This document shows positions 21,818 to 33,184 of a DNA stretch of 64,000 nt, piece by piece. The stretch is taken from the NCBI RefSeq assembly GCF_001729245.1, contig NZ_CP015217.1, positions 4,041,415 through 4,105,414 on the forward strand. Direction: 5' to 3'. This stretch comes from Leptospira tipperaryensis (GTDB taxonomy: Bacteria > Spirochaetota > Leptospiria > Leptospirales > Leptospiraceae). Below the pieces are notes generated by a model, which ran no database searches, was not told where the DNA came from, and saw only the letters and a program-made list of their open reading frames with translations. A program made the position numbers and the translations under genes. Position 1 is the first letter of the stretch; each line of letters starts with the position of its first letter.

Positions 21818-22270
21818 TTAACTCATCTCCACGGCTGCGGTCTCGAGAATTTTTTCGCGGACCGAATGTGACTCGTTTCTAGAGATAAACTGCTTTCCTA
21901 CAAGACTCACTTTGTTAATTAGAATCGGACCTTGCATGTTCGCGGTCATCAAAGCAGGATCTTCACCTGGAATCGTAACGATGACAAGAGTAAGACCTTC
22001 TTTGATTTCTTCGATTCCAATCAATTGAAGCTCTTGTTCCGGAATCAACGGTTTGTATTCTTTCTTAAAAAGCGAAGGAGGAATTACCACGAAGGCTAAG
22101 TCCACTTCTTCCGTTGATTGCAACCATTTGAAAACAGATTCCTCTTCTTCTTCGATCAAGGCGAAGTTTTTATAATCTTCAAAGCCAAGAAGACCTTCCG
22201 GAAAAGAAAGGATTTGTTTTTCCGATATTTGTATCTTTCCAAACGGTTTTGTTTGAATCTCGATTCCCAT
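21818..22270 (-). CDS. fliW: flagellar assembly factor FliW
   Basis: A 150-residue FliW protein: PFGKIQISEKQILSFPEGLLGFEDYKNFALIE at the start (the I-x-F-P-x-G-L-x-G-F-E family signature), then FKWLQSTEEVDLAFVVIPP and ANMQGPILIN near residue 115. In Bacillus FliW binds CsrA and is displaced by flagellin, so CsrA repression responds to the flagellin pool. Here fliW and csrA abut with no spacer, the usual arrangement, in the same operon as the two hook-filament junction genes. Confidence 0.96.
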   Translation of the reverse strand: MGIEIQTKPFGKIQISEKQILSFPEGLLGFEDYKNFALIEEEEESVFKWLQSTEEVDLAFVVIPPSLFKKEYKPLIPEQELQLIGIEEIKEGLTLVIVTIPGEDPALMTANMQGPILINKVSLVGKQFISRNESHSVREKILETAAVEMS

Positions 22271-22318
22271 TTTAAATTCTTACCCCAGAGCTTTCCATTC
22301 AGAATATTCTATCTATTT

Positions 22319-23587
<1,269 letters not shown>

Positions 23588-23623
23588 AAAATATACTCCT
23601 TACTCACCGATTTTCCCGTGAGC

Positions 23624-25534
23624 TTACACACCGAGGCGATTGATGATGGTATCTAGAATTTCATTCATAGTGTTGATCATCTTTGCCGAAGCGTTGTAAG
23701 AATGCTGAAACTGCACCATGTTGGCCATCTCTTCGTCGAGATTGACCCCCATAACGGATTGTCTCATGTTTTCCAATTCGGACATGAGATCGTTTTGAAT
23801 ACCGAATTCTTGCTTTGCTTCTCTTGCTTCCGTACCTAATTTAGAAATGAGAGTGTTGTAGAAATCATCCGTGGTTTTTGAATAATCCACCATAACCGGA
23901 TTGTTTCTCAAAGCGGATGCGACCATCAAAGCGTTGCGTCCGTCCTTATGCCCTCCGGGAGAATTATAATCGCCCGTTCCTCCTACATCCTTTCCTCGAG
24001 CCGCCGCAATGTTCGCCACGTTATTTGCGATTGAATCAGAGATTCTAAAATGAGAAGAGGGATGAAAGTGCGGAGTCAGAGTAATGTCTTCCGGACGAGA
24101 TTGAAGCTTATTGATTTCTCCGAGACGTTTGTAATCGTACGCTCCGGACGGACCGGAAGCCATCAAGATACCCGTCATTCCGACTAAAAGATCTCCTGAA
24201 TCTTCGATATGTCTTAGGATGAAATTTTTATTCGGATGATCGTCAGCAACGGTAGCCTTCAGAGCCAATTGGTTGTCATGGTTCATATAGGCCACAACAC
24301 CTGAACGTGACGCGTTGATTTTTTTGATGATCCCGTTCAACGTATCATTGGAAGAATAAGGAATCAATACAGGAGCTTCTTTCGCGTCTGATTGATTGAA
24401 GCTGATCGTTCCGTTAATGCCGACCGGACGATCCGGATCGATCGTATTTCTACCCGATACGCGAAAGATAGCCGTGACATCGTTTTGTCCGTCCCCGTTG
24501 GAATCATATTCACCAAACGTGTTGATAGAAAGGGATCGGATATTGAAGAAGGCTTGGTTCGTGTTTCCATTGATTCCAAAACCGTCTTTGTGGATTTCGT
24601 TCACCGCATCCATAATGTTGATGGAAAGAGAGTCCACTTGATCGATTTTTTCACGGATAATCTTATCGCGAACTTCGATCAAACCTTGAAGTCTTCCCTT
24701 TCTTAAAAGAACAGGATCGCCTGTGGAAGACCAATAAAGATCCAGTAGTCCGTCTTTAGAAGGGTTTCCAAGAATATCGATCTTGTTTGCTTTATTTCCT
24801 TGTACAAGGATCTGCTGACCGATGAATACCATCAGTTCATCTTCGTCAGAACGTCCGATCGTAACGTCTACGAGCGAGGAAAGTTCTTGGAGGAGCGCGT
24901 CTCTTTTATCATAGAGGTCGTTCGGTCTGTCGCCTAACGCTTCCGATTTACCGATTCTATCATTTAACGTACGAATGTTTTCCGCGATCGTATTCATGTG
25001 ATAGGCTTTAGTTTCGATTTCCCGGTTCGCCTGATCTTTTAATTGCGCAAGCTTACGATAAACGTCTTCGGTTCGGCTGCCGAGTCCGTTTGCTCTTTCT
25101 AAAACCACGGAACGATGCGCGTTGTCTTCCGGATAATTTGCAAGATCTTCCCAAGAAGACCAAAACTTATCCATCAGAGTCCGAAGTGTAGTTCCATTCG
25201 GTTCATTAAAGACGGTTTCTAATTGATAAAGATATTCGTTGCGAGCGGCCCAGTAGTCTTTGTTTCCGGATGTTTCGATGATTCTATCGTCTACAAAGTT
25301 ATCTCTGATTCTTTCGATCGAAGCGATTTCCACACCTTGACCGATTTGTCCCGGAAGATTGGAACGATTGAGAGAAGGATCGTACAAAGGATCCATTGCA
25401 GTCATCGTGACTCTCTGTCTCGCATACTGCTTGTTATCTGCATTGGAAATGTTATGACCAGTTGTCTGAAGCGCCTGTTGGTGAGCGGTTAAACCCCTCT
25501 TTCCGATTTCAAGACCTGAAAATGTGGATCCCAT
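23624..25534 (-). CDS. flgK: flagellar hook-associated protein 1 (FlgK)
   Basis: A 636-residue hook-filament junction protein. The N-terminus [20 protein letters not shown] followed by [19 protein letters not shown] is the standard rod/hook-family signature. The C-terminus ([31 protein letters not shown]) is the matching D0 helix. Length is within the FlgK range. It is the second gene of the flgN-flgK-flgL-fliW-csrA operon. Confidence 0.96.
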   Translation of the reverse strand: MGSTFSGLEIGKRGLTAHQQALQTTGHNISNADNKQYARQRVTMTAMDPLYDPSLNRSNLPGQIGQGVEIASIERIRDNFVDDRIIETSGNKDYWAARNEYLYQLETVFNEPNGTTLRTLMDKFWSSWEDLANYPEDNAHRSVVLERANGLGSRTEDVYRKLAQLKDQANREIETKAYHMNTIAENIRTLNDRIGKSEALGDRPNDLYDKRDALLQELSSLVDVTIGRSDEDELMVFIGQQILVQGNKANKIDILGNPSKDGLLDLYWSSTGDPVLLRKGRLQGLIEVRDKIIREKIDQVDSLSINIMDAVNEIHKDGFGINGNTNQAFFNIRSLSINTFGEYDSNGDGQNDVTAIFRVSGRNTIDPDRPVGINGTISFNQSDAKEAPVLIPYSSNDTLNGIIKKINASRSGVVAYMNHDNQLALKATVADDHPNKNFILRHIEDSGDLLVGMTGILMASGPSGAYDYKRLGEINKLQSRPEDITLTPHFHPSSHFRISDSIANNVANIAAARGKDVGGTGDYNSPGGHKDGRNALMVASALRNNPVMVDYSKTTDDFYNTLISKLGTEAREAKQEFGIQNDLMSELENMRQSVMGVNLDEEMANMVQFQHSYNASAKMINTMNEILDTIINRLGV

Positions 25535-25564
25535 GGCATCCTCCTATTACGAAAATACTATCGA

Positions 25565-26092
25565 TTACGCCGAAGCGTTCAGCATAAGAGCAGGTCTCTT
25601 AGCTTGTTTTCGTTCCGGATTTTTTCCGGAACCGTATGTGCTCAAACCCGATTCAGAAGCCTTTTCTTTTACAGCCTCAATCGTACGAGTAAGAATTTCT
25701 TGACGAGTGATGATTAATTTTTCGTTCGATTTGATTTTCTCTTTCAAACGATGAAGGATTGTTTTCAGAGAAGATCCGTATTCTTTTAAACGAAAATTGG
25801 ACTCGCGATCCAGTTGGTTTAAAAAATCGGACAGGGTCGGAGCTCCGTTTTCCGGAAGAGCGAAATTTTTAGAACGATATACTTCTTCGATGGATTTCAT
25901 TCGAACCCTTTCGATTTCAGATGCCATCACGAGAAGTTCATAAGTTTTTTTAGTAATTGTTTCGAGAGACTTTCCATCCGCTTGAACTACGGCGGCGGAC
26001 TTTTGTGTTTCCAATTCCAGGACATTTGAGTAGAGATTGATCTCTTCCTGAAAAAGTTTCGTAAGTTGCTCCAACCATTCCTCTTGTTTCAT
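25565..26092 (-). CDS. FlgN-like flagellar export chaperone
   Basis: A 175-residue mostly helical protein. It starts [20 protein letters not shown], then [20 protein letters not shown], typical of FlgN chaperones, which hold FlgK and FlgL before export. The frame is open upstream to 26272, but I place the start at 26092: the extra stretch reads as hydrophobic noise, and on the opposite strand it carries the remains of an alpha/beta-hydrolase gene ([12 protein letters not shown]). It sits immediately upstream of flgK, the expected place. Confidence 0.8.
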   Translation of the reverse strand: MKQEEWLEQLTKLFQEEINLYSNVLELETQKSAAVVQADGKSLETITKKTYELLVMASEIERVRMKSIEEVYRSKNFALPENGAPTLSDFLNQLDRESNFRLKEYGSSLKTILHRLKEKIKSNEKLIITRQEILTRTIEAVKEKASESGLSTYGSGKNPERKQAKRPALMLNASA

Positions 26093-26221
26093 CTGTTTTA
26101 TCCGATCCCTGCTATGAAGAATCGGTAAATTCGGAAATTTGCTTAGGTAATTTTCAAAGAAAAAGAGGATTCTCTCGAACGCATTTAATAAGACATAATT
26201 AAAAAGCGCTCCAGGAAGAAT

Positions 26222-26822
26222 CCGATTCAATACTTCCTGGATCGAGATTACTTTCTGATTTTTTCCGATCAAAGAGGTTATGCGAAATCGGATAAACCTT
26301 GGTTTTTTCCTTCCTACAGACTTTCCTTACTTTCCCGCGATATCATTTCCATTCTGGATTCTTTGAAAATTGAAAGAACAGATTGTATCGCCCATGACTG
26401 GGAGCGGCCGCAATTTGGAATTCTTTGTATCAAAGTCCGGATCGCTTCCGCAAACTTTGTGTCTTAAATATGCCGCACTTGGAAACGATAAAACAATCGA
26501 TTCTCACAGACAAATTACAAAGAAGAAAGACCTCGAACCGTATCAAAGGGCGTGGTCTTATCCCAGATCGATAAGATCGATGTTAAACTGGTATCGGGCT
26601 GCAGTCTTATTTCCGCCGAAACTTCCGAAAAACAAAAAGATCTTAAATCCGGTTAAGATTTTTTGGGGAGAAAGAGATCCTTTTTTGAAAACGGAAATGG
26701 GAAGAAACTCACTTCGATTTTTGGAAAATGGAGAATACCAGGGGTCTACCGCGACTCACTGGCTCCATCACGATATTCCGGAGATTCTCAACCCGGCTAT
26801 CTATGAATTTTTGCAAAGATAG
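26222..26822 (+). pseudogene. decayed epoxide-hydrolase-like alpha/beta-hydrolase
   Basis: Pieces of one alpha/beta-hydrolase can be read across two frames. One frame gives [19 protein letters not shown] (from about 26243), then RDIISILDSLKIERTDCIAH and DW just after, matching the D-x-R-G-Y-G-x-S-D-x-P and H-D-W-G regions of epoxide hydrolases/haloalkane dehalogenases; it hits TAA near 26466. From about 26370 the other frame, open for 150 codons, supplies the cap and C-terminus: SMLNWYRAAVLFPP, ILNPVKIFWGERDPF, and ATHWLHHDIPEILNPAIYEF with the catalytic-His region. The front with the oxyanion HG loop is missing. At least one frameshift plus truncation make it non-functional. Confidence 0.82.
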
Positions 26823-26954
26823 AAATTCCGTAAAAAAAGAGTCTGATTTAGAAAGACGACCTTGTTATTGAATTGTAGATAACGCGCTTCCATAATTTAT
26901 TTCCAAATAGCTCCCATTGTTCTTATATGGATTTTAAAACCTTAGCAGGATCCG

Positions 26955-28019
26955 ATGCAAAAGTATCTTAGAATTTTTCATATTATTCTAATCTTCATTC
27001 TTCTCTTTAAAAACGAACTCCTCTTTTCTAAGGACAAATCTTTATCAAAAGAGAAAGAAACCAAAGTAGCGTCCACGATTTCCGCGAACCCTAAAAAAGA
27101 ATCGGAATCGATTATAAAGACAAAGAAGGAAAACAAAAAGGAAACCCGCGGCTTCGAAATCGTAAATAAAAAGGAAGCGCTGTTTGTATTTTCGATTCAG
27201 GGTAGAAAATTTGCACAAGGTGAACTTCTACTCTTAAAACTTACTCCCGAAAAAACGATTCTTTCCAAATTGGATAGAATCAAAATTTTATGGGAAAAAA
27301 AGGAAATCCCTTACACAAAAAAAGAATCCGTATTTTATGCTTGGATCCCGATTTCACCTGAATTTGATAAGAAAAGTGGAATATTAGAAATTCAAGATAA
27401 GAATCTCTTTCGAAAGAATGACTTTAAAGAATACGAAATTCCGATCCAAAAAACGAATTTTTCCGAAACAAAGGTCTCGTCATTGACGATGGATAAAAAA
27501 TACACCTCGGAAGTTTTACCTCAAGAAACACTCGATTTTATCGCAGACTGTTCTAAGTCAAAAGCAGAAGCCTTTCAGACAAAAACCGATCTCCAGATTG
27601 AATCGGATTTTGTTTTTCCCGTGCAAGAGGTTCACTTTACCAGTCCTTTCTACAAACGCAGGGTCTATAACAAAACAAAAGGCAAAGCCCACGGCGGCGT
27701 GGATTTCAAAGGCGGAATCGGTACACAAATATACGCGATCAACGATGGAACCGTAATCTTATCCAGGCCGATGTACTACGAAGGAAACTTTACAGTGATC
27801 GATCACGGCCTCGAAGTTTATTCTCTTTATATGCATCAGTCCGAATTGAATGTAAAAGTCGGCGATAAGGTGAAAAGAGGAGATCCAATCGGCAAAGTCG
27901 GCTCCACGGGAATGTCGACGGGACCACATTTGCATTTAGGAATGCGAGTCCGAGGAACCTTGGTCGATCCGCGTTCCGTTTTAGGGTTACGTTTTTTTGA
28001 AGGAAAAGAGAAACTTTAG
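26955..28019 (+). CDS. M23 (LytM-type) zinc metallopeptidase, exported
   Basis: A 354-residue protein with an N-terminal hydrophobic signal/anchor (residues 4-24), a Lys/Glu-rich linker to about residue 70, a beta-rich middle, and a C-terminal M23 peptidase domain from about residue 220. Zinc ligands are seen in KAHGGVDFKG (H-x3-D) and GPHLHLGM (H-x-H); YSLYMHQSEL and GKVGSTGMSTG are also typical. It would cut cell-wall peptide cross-links in the periplasm, or act as a regulator. It is monocistronic, convergent with the next gene. Confidence 0.9.
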   Translation: MQKYLRIFHIILIFILLFKNELLFSKDKSLSKEKETKVASTISANPKKESESIIKTKKENKKETRGFEIVNKKEALFVFSIQGRKFAQGELLLLKLTPEKTILSKLDRIKILWEKKEIPYTKKESVFYAWIPISPEFDKKSGILEIQDKNLFRKNDFKEYEIPIQKTNFSETKVSSLTMDKKYTSEVLPQETLDFIADCSKSKAEAFQTKTDLQIESDFVFPVQEVHFTSPFYKRRVYNKTKGKAHGGVDFKGGIGTQIYAINDGTVILSRPMYYEGNFTVIDHGLEVYSLYMHQSELNVKVGDKVKRGDPIGKVGSTGMSTGPHLHLGMRVRGTLVDPRSVLGLRFFEGKEKL

Positions 28020-28084
28020 AGAAAATTTTGATTCTTCGTTGAAAATAAAAAATCCAAAATTGATTTTATAATATTCAAGAATCG

Positions 28085-29182
28085 TTATTCTCTCTTTACA
28101 CTTTGAAGAATCTTTTCTACCGATTCTTCGTGTTGTCTTCCTTTTACAAGACTTTCCGAAATATGAAAGAGGAGAGAATCGGGAAGTTTATCTCCTGAAG
28201 AAATAAAAAATCCGGTCTTTGCATATCTGGGCCTTAAATTATCATAATAAGTCCAGAAAACCCCATCCATTCTTTTCTCAAAGTTCTCTTCGCCTAACTC
28301 GTGTACTTCGACCATATCTCCTTGATTGATGGCAAGATCTAAAAACTTCAGAAACTCCGGCTTGATCTTATCTATTTCCAAAAACGGCTCCGGAAAATAA
28401 AAAATTCGAATGGAAGGATAACGGTTCGGGTCCGTTTCACTCGAAGAAATGATACCCGCAATTTGACCAGTGCCTGTTTGATCTTTTAGAGTTAGGTTTT
28501 TCGGGTTGTGAAAGTAAAAATCTTCCGGTAAAACAATTTGAACCTGGATGTCCGCATTCTTAACGGTTCTCGATTCTGAATCGTAGTTCCAGTTTGTAAG
28601 TTCTTTCTCTTCCCAGTTCGGTTTAAAAAGAATATAAGAAGTCAGGATCTCGACCTTTTGAAGGGCTTTAAAACTTAACAAACCACCTGTCAAAACCATC
28701 AAGCCTAAGAGAAAAATTCTATAGAAAACGGTGCTTTCTAAAAAACGAAAACTCAGGCCGACGCAGGAATATATCGCGATAAAAAAGATTCCAGATCGAT
28801 TGGAATAAAAATCGGTTAATGATAATAAAAGAACACAAGCTACAAAGGCGGAAACTTCCACGATAGGATTCAAAACGATTCGAGTCGTATCAATCGTCTT
28901 TGCAGAATCCGGTCCGATTTGATATTGTTTGATCGATTCTTCCTTTAAGAGTTTCCCGAAGGCAAACGAGATCAAAAAGAAAAATCCGGTGGCAACCGCA
29001 TAGGCGCCCAAAACCAAAATTAAGATAAAGAAAAGAGGAAGATGACTTTCGTGTAAGATAAGAAACGAAATTCCTACGATCGAATAAATGAGGAAGAGCT
29101 TTCTTAGAAAGGAAAGTTCTTGCAGTTTCAAACGGAAGGTTTGGAGTTTCTTCCAGCCAGGAATTTTTTGGAGTAATTTCAT
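28085..29182 (-). CDS. hypothetical membrane protein
   Basis: A 365-residue protein of no family I recognise. Residues about 27-80 and 105-175 hold four or five hydrophobic helices; the rest (about 190-365) is a soluble domain with alternating strands, containing LPEDFYFHNPKNLTLKDQTG and FWTYYDNLRPRYAKTGFFI. It is probably an inner-membrane protein with a large extracytoplasmic or cytoplasmic C-terminal part. Its ATG (29180-29182, read on minus) overlaps by two bases the ATG of the divergent gene, so the two promoters must lie inside the partner's coding sequence or one start is further in. Confidence 0.75.
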   Translation of the reverse strand: MKLLQKIPGWKKLQTFRLKLQELSFLRKLFLIYSIVGISFLILHESHLPLFFILILVLGAYAVATGFFFLISFAFGKLLKEESIKQYQIGPDSAKTIDTTRIVLNPIVEVSAFVACVLLLSLTDFYSNRSGIFFIAIYSCVGLSFRFLESTVFYRIFLLGLMVLTGGLLSFKALQKVEILTSYILFKPNWEEKELTNWNYDSESRTVKNADIQVQIVLPEDFYFHNPKNLTLKDQTGTGQIAGIISSSETDPNRYPSIRIFYFPEPFLEIDKIKPEFLKFLDLAINQGDMVEVHELGEENFEKRMDGVFWTYYDNLRPRYAKTGFFISSGDKLPDSLLFHISESLVKGRQHEESVEKILQSVKRE

Positions 29183-29777
29183 GAGTCAGATTACCGGATT
29201 TTTTTCAGATCTGAAAACGAGTTTTGACAGCCTATCTCAGTCAATCCAATCATTTCTAGAAACCGTTGGAGTAATTACTTCGTTTTTGAAGATCCTTTTC
29301 TCTATCGTTCCTTTAGATCTCTTCTTAGTTTTGATTTTTTCCCTGATCTTGGTATTTTTATTCAATACTATTTCCCCGAGTACGAGCCGTTTCAACTATA
29401 CTTTAGGAGTTGCAATCGTATCCGTTCTTCGTTCCTTTTTTCATCATTCCATTTCGCAGACTTGGAATCTTGGTCCCGTACTTTTAACTGCATTCTATCT
29501 ATTGATGCCCGCTTACTTTTTCTTTTTACTTCGGATCGGATTTGTATTTTTGAAAAAATTCTATCAAAGAAAGAAATCTATCCATCCTAATGATCTGGAA
29601 AGTGCGCTTGCGAATGTGCAAAAATCATTTCAGAATCTTATGGCAAACGGTTATGCGAAATTGTATGTTTCGGATTCTAAGACGATCTCTGATCCGAATT
29701 CTTTAAAGGAACATATAGAGGAGATGGAACGAACGGTTCAAGGGTTGAAAAATATTCTAAACTCAAAAAAAGAATAA
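29181..29777 (+). CDS. hypothetical membrane protein with C-terminal coiled segment
   Basis: A 198-residue protein starting MSQITGFFSDLKTSFDSLSQ behind TTTGGAG, a good ribosome site 9 bases before the ATG. Hydrophobic helices lie at about residues 40-62, 70-85 and 95-120; the remaining 75 residues are charged and probably helical (EEMERTVQGLKNILNSKKE). The frame extends upstream to 29088, but that part is antisense to the neighbouring gene. The family is not recognised. Confidence 0.75.
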   Translation: MSQITGFFSDLKTSFDSLSQSIQSFLETVGVITSFLKILFSIVPLDLFLVLIFSLILVFLFNTISPSTSRFNYTLGVAIVSVLRSFFHHSISQTWNLGPVLLTAFYLLMPAYFFFLLRIGFVFLKKFYQRKKSIHPNDLESALANVQKSFQNLMANGYAKLYVSDSKTISDPNSLKEHIEEMERTVQGLKNILNSKKE

Positions 29778-29778
29778 A

Positions 29779-30108
29779 TTATTCTACGGGTTTGAATAGA
29801 TCCTTTACCGCGTCTTTTGCTTTGGACTGGTTGAAGTCTTCGCGGTCGATGAGAATCAAATCCAAACCTTCCTTTTCTATTCGGTTTAATATTTTTGCAA
29901 TATCGGTCGCAGATTTGGAATTTGTGGCTAAGTATCGAAATTGGGTTTTGCATTCCGGGCAAACTTTATCTTTCGTATAATTTAAGCCGAGGTGTTTGCA
30001 ATTTCCGCAGGTTCCATACAAGTCGTCGATCAACATCAGTTGCGATGAAACGCCCGAAACGCTTAATTTTTCCCAGACCCGTATGTATTTTTTATCGTCA
30101 GCTTGCAT
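29779..30108 (-). CDS. small zinc-ribbon protein
   Basis: A 109-residue protein with a four-Cys zinc ribbon: CGNC near residue 34 and CPEC near residue 50 (C-x2-C, 13-residue loop, C-x2-C). The C-terminal half (SATDIAKILNRIEKEGLDLILIDREDF) looks like a small alpha/beta domain. It lies 23 bases downstream of rocD on the same strand and is probably co-transcribed with it. Zinc ribbons of this kind often bind nucleic acid or partner proteins; no specific function can be given. Confidence 0.72.
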   Translation of the reverse strand: MQADDKKYIRVWEKLSVSGVSSQLMLIDDLYGTCGNCKHLGLNYTKDKVCPECKTQFRYLATNSKSATDIAKILNRIEKEGLDLILIDREDFNQSKAKDAVKDLFKPVE

Positions 30109-30131
30109 TTTTCTTTTGGATAATCGAATTT

Positions 30132-31373
30132 CTACTTTGAGTCAAGACAAAACTTCACAGCCTTTTCAATAATGTCGCAAGCCTCGTTCATCTCTTCCGA
30201 TTGAATGACTAAAGGAGGCGCAAAACGAACCGTGTGATCATGGGTCGTTTTTGCGAGTAGGCCAAGCTCCATTGTTTTTTTACAAACTTCTTTAGCTATG
30301 GATTTCCCGTTCTTTTCTCGAAACTCAATCGCGTTTAGTAAACCTTTTCCACGAATTTCTTGCAAATCATCATATTTAGATTTTAGAATATTCATTCTGC
30401 TTCGAAAGATTTCTCCCATCTTGAAAGAATTCTCGACCATCCTCTCTTCTATCAGAACTTCAACGGCGCGTTTTGCAACCGCGCAAGCAAGCGGATTGCC
30501 CCCGTAAGTTGATCCGTGTTCGCCCGGTTTTAATGTAAGCATAACCTCGTCATTGGAAAGAACGGCTGAGACCGGTAATATTCCGCCCGAAAGCGCTTTA
30601 CCGAGAACGAGTATATCCGGTTTCACAGATTCGTAATCGCCCGCGAGAAGTTTACCCGTTCTTCCTAAGCCGGTTTGCACTTCATCGAAGATCAGAAGAA
30701 CGCCGGCCTCTTGACAAAGTTTTTTACAAACCGAAAGATAACCGTCGCTCGGAACGATTACACCGGCTTCTCCTTGAATCGGCTCCACCATAAATCCTGC
30801 AATGTTCGGATCCTGAAGAGAATTTTTCAGAGCATCCACATCATCAAAGGGAATGATTTCAAAACCGGGAACATAAGGTCCAAATCCTCCTCTACTCAGA
30901 GGATCCGTGGACGCCGAAATGGCCCCGATACTTCTTCCCCAAAAATTCCCGGAAGCAAAAATAATCTTGGCTTGGTTCTCGGGGATTCCTTTTACTTGAT
31001 ATCCCCATTTTCTACAAAGTTTCACCGCTGTTTCCGCGGCCTCGACACCAGTGTTCATTGGAAGAAGCCGTTGATAACCTAAGAGTTTTGTAATATATTC
31101 TTCGTATTCTCCAAGTTTAGAATTGAAGAAGGCCCTTGAAGTCAGAGTGAGTTTTTGGGATTGTTCAATCAATGCTTGAACCAATTTCGGATGACAATGT
31201 CCTTGGTTTACAGCTGAATACGCGGATAGAAAATCGAAATATCGTTTTCCTTCCACGTCGAAAAGATAAATTCTTTCCCCTCGATCCAAGACAACAGGAA
31301 GAGGTTCGTAATTGGAAGCTCCAAATTTCTTTTCCAACTGAATGTAGTAAGACGAATTTTCAACGATCGACAT
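30132..31373 (-). CDS. rocD: ornithine aminotransferase RocD
   Basis: A 413-residue class III PLP aminotransferase that turns ornithine and 2-oxoglutarate into glutamate semialdehyde and glutamate. It carries [62 protein letters not shown] (Asp-cofactor motif) and [20 protein letters not shown] with the Schiff-base Lys. These match ornithine aminotransferase rather than acetylornithine aminotransferase, which lacks the MNTGVEA form. Length is the family norm. It is first in a two-gene unit with the zinc-ribbon gene. Confidence 0.92.
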   Translation of the reverse strand: MSIVENSSYYIQLEKKFGASNYEPLPVVLDRGERIYLFDVEGKRYFDFLSAYSAVNQGHCHPKLVQALIEQSQKLTLTSRAFFNSKLGEYEEYITKLLGYQRLLPMNTGVEAAETAVKLCRKWGYQVKGIPENQAKIIFASGNFWGRSIGAISASTDPLSRGGFGPYVPGFEIIPFDDVDALKNSLQDPNIAGFMVEPIQGEAGVIVPSDGYLSVCKKLCQEAGVLLIFDEVQTGLGRTGKLLAGDYESVKPDILVLGKALSGGILPVSAVLSNDEVMLTLKPGEHGSTYGGNPLACAVAKRAVEVLIEERMVENSFKMGEIFRSRMNILKSKYDDLQEIRGKGLLNAIEFREKNGKSIAKEVCKKTMELGLLAKTTHDHTVRFAPPLVIQSEEMNEACDIIEKAVKFCLDSK

Positions 31374-31488
31374 ACTTCCTATTGAAGAATCGGATTCGCT
31401 TCACACAAGGAAATTTTATTCTTTTACCTTGACTTTTCATTTTTGAGAATCATTGTTTCAAAAAGATTTCAATTATTAGGAAAACTCC

Positions 31489-31863
31489 ATGAAGACTTCG
31501 ACCGTTAAAACGTGTTTCATTCTTTTCATTACATTTATTACAATTGGAAATTGTCTTTATACGAATGTAAAAACACCCGGTTGGTTCTACTCACAGAGTT
31601 ATTCGGACGTAAGAGGAATGGAACCCGTTGGAAAACTTTCGGGACAATCCTGCGGAGAGGGTTGGTTATGGCTCGTTTACACCGGTGACGAAAGCTATGA
31701 AGCCGCGGTACAAAACGCGATTCAAGACAAAGCCGATCTCCTTTTCGACGTTCAAACGGATTACTACGTAAAGTCCTTACTCTTCAATCTTTATTTTTAT
31801 AAATGCACTCGTGTTTCCGGAATCGGCGTAAAGCTCCCTCATAGATTGATGAAAAAAGAATAA
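31489..31863 (+). CDS. TRL-like family lipoprotein
   Basis: A 124-residue lipoprotein: signal ending TFITIGNC with Cys22, then [66 protein letters not shown] and [10 protein letters not shown]. This order (leader lipobox, L-Y-T-x-V-x-x-P, G-x-x-C, G-D-x-S-x-x-A-A, D-x-x-x-x-S-L-L, C-x-x-V-x-G) is that of the TRL-like protein family. Members are small, exported and functionally uncharacterised. The next gene starts 2 bases after its stop and looks like a diverged partner. Confidence 0.85.
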   Translation: MKTSTVKTCFILFITFITIGNCLYTNVKTPGWFYSQSYSDVRGMEPVGKLSGQSCGEGWLWLVYTGDESYEAAVQNAIQDKADLLFDVQTDYYVKSLLFNLYFYKCTRVSGIGVKLPHRLMKKE

Positions 31864-31865
31864 CC

Positions 31866-32450
31866 ATGCGCGCGTTTTACTTTTTATTACTACTTTTTAT
31901 CGGTTTCGTTTTCATAACCGATTGCGCTTTGCCGATCGGGAACCGGCGAACATTGATTAAACGAAATCCGATGCCTTATCCTACGGATTCGATTCTTGCG
32001 CCTGAAAATCGTGTTTCTATTGCCGGAACGTATTTTAGAGATCCTTCGGTTCACTACGGAAACGCATCCACGAGATTGAAGTTAGTCGGTTTCGACGGCT
32101 TCATCCATTCCACATCGTCTCTTCCTCATAAGGATATGTTTCACGGCTCGCTTGACGATTGGGATTGGTCTAAACATAGAATCATTCGATTTGAAGGACA
32201 AAGCCAAGGATGTCAAAGGGGAGTAACGTTGATCTTACCTTTGCGTCAAGGCGAACAACAATCCTTAGTTCCGGTTTCTTTCGTTTTCGGAAAAACGAGT
32301 TTTTATGACGAGCTCAAACAGGAAATGGAAAAGAATAAGATAAAGGCGCTCTTTGATTCTAAACTGGATATCGAACAAACTTCTTTTTTATTTTGGCTCG
32401 TTCAGAAAAGATGCATTCGATTTAAAAGTTATGCTATTCAAGAATTTTGA
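31866..32450 (+). CDS. lipoprotein, diverged TRL-like partner
   Basis: A 194-residue lipoprotein: signal ending VFITDC with Cys20, a mature N-terminal part of about 90 residues with no known fold, then a C-terminal portion ([40 protein letters not shown] and [11 protein letters not shown]) that follows the same pattern of spaced Cys, polar turn, Asp-strand and final Cys as the TRL protein just upstream. I infer a tandem duplication with divergence. It is co-transcribed with the preceding gene, and the stop is followed by the DUF423 gene after 21 bases. Confidence 0.75.
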   Translation: MRAFYFLLLLFIGFVFITDCALPIGNRRTLIKRNPMPYPTDSILAPENRVSIAGTYFRDPSVHYGNASTRLKLVGFDGFIHSTSSLPHKDMFHGSLDDWDWSKHRIIRFEGQSQGCQRGVTLILPLRQGEQQSLVPVSFVFGKTSFYDELKQEMEKNKIKALFDSKLDIEQTSFLFWLVQKRCIRFKSYAIQEF

Positions 32451-32471
32451 ATTCGATTCTCTGAGAATTCT

Positions 32472-32858
32472 ATGACAGGAAAACAAAGGACAATTCTGAT
32501 TCTTTCTTCTATCTCCGGATTTTTAGGCGTGGCAATTGGAGCCTTTGGAGCCCATGCATTAAAGCCGTTTTTAAGTCCGGAAATGCTCGTAATCTACGAA
32601 ACAGGCAATCGATATCATCTGATTCACAGCATTCCGCCTTTGATCTTGGCTTTGACGGGATACGTTCAGACAAACAAAGCCGCTTGGATTTCAGCAATCT
32701 TGTATCTCTGCGGGATTTTAATCTTCTCGGGATCGCTTTACATTCTTGCGATTACCGGAATTAAAATCTTAGGAGCAATTACTCCACTCGGAGGAATTTG
32801 TTTTTTACTCGCTTGGGCATTTCTCGCCTGGTCCGCAATCGGCAAGAAGAACGCCTAA
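32472..32858 (+). CDS. DUF423 membrane protein
   Basis: A 128-residue protein with four hydrophobic helices. The N-terminal signature GFLGVAIGAFGAHALKPFLS followed by IYETGNRYHLIHSIPPLILAL and, near the end, ITPLGGICFLLAWAFLAWSA identifies the DUF423 (YgdD) family of small inner-membrane proteins with unknown role. It is possibly the third gene of the TRL-like operon. It converges with the next gene, overlapping its stop by 4 bases. Confidence 0.9.
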   Translation: MTGKQRTILILSSISGFLGVAIGAFGAHALKPFLSPEMLVIYETGNRYHLIHSIPPLILALTGYVQTNKAAWISAILYLCGILIFSGSLYILAITGIKILGAITPLGGICFLLAWAFLAWSAIGKKNA

Positions 32859-33184
32859 CGTTCTGTCCCGTAGTAGAACTTTCCTCTTTTTTCAATGAGC
32901 TTGCGGGTAATCAAACCTTCGGCGATGATAAGCAAACCCTGAACGGCGGCTTGCTTTTTCGCCGCTTCCGTATCTTGCTGTTCCGCCATAAGCTGATGAA
33001 CGTATTCTCTCCTCTTCCCTTCCAAAACTCCCAACATAGAACCGCAGACATTTTTATCTCCGACTAAAAAAGCGAGCGCGAGCGTCTGGGGAGGAGTTTC
33101 ATTGCAAAGATAGTAGAGCGCCAAATTATCAAAATAAGACAACTCTTCAAAAGATTTAACTATAAGCTCTTCTTTATCATCCAT
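32855..33184 (-). CDS. small protein with FliG-like segment
   Basis: A 109-residue soluble, helical protein. Residues 28-70 ([20 protein letters not shown], then [17 protein letters not shown]) follow the pattern of the FliG middle/N-terminal repeat (P-Q-T-x-A-x-x-L-x-x-L, A-x-x-x-L, L-P-x-x-x-R-x-E-V). The rest is charged, with GKFYYGTER at the end. No other flagellar gene is adjacent. It overlaps the M32 carboxypeptidase stop by 8 bases, so they share a transcript. The FliG resemblance is read by eye and may be only a structural similarity. Confidence 0.65.
   Translation of the reverse strand: MDDKEELIVKSFEELSYFDNLALYYLCNETPPQTLALAFLVGDKNVCGSMLGVLEGKRREYVHQLMAEQQDTEAAKKQAAVQGLLIIAEGLITRKLIEKRGKFYYGTER

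Noticed and set aside
26093..26272. 60-codon upstream extension of the FlgN-like gene
   Set aside because: Antisense to the remains of an alpha/beta-hydrolase gene; the FlgN signature begins at the ATG at 26092.
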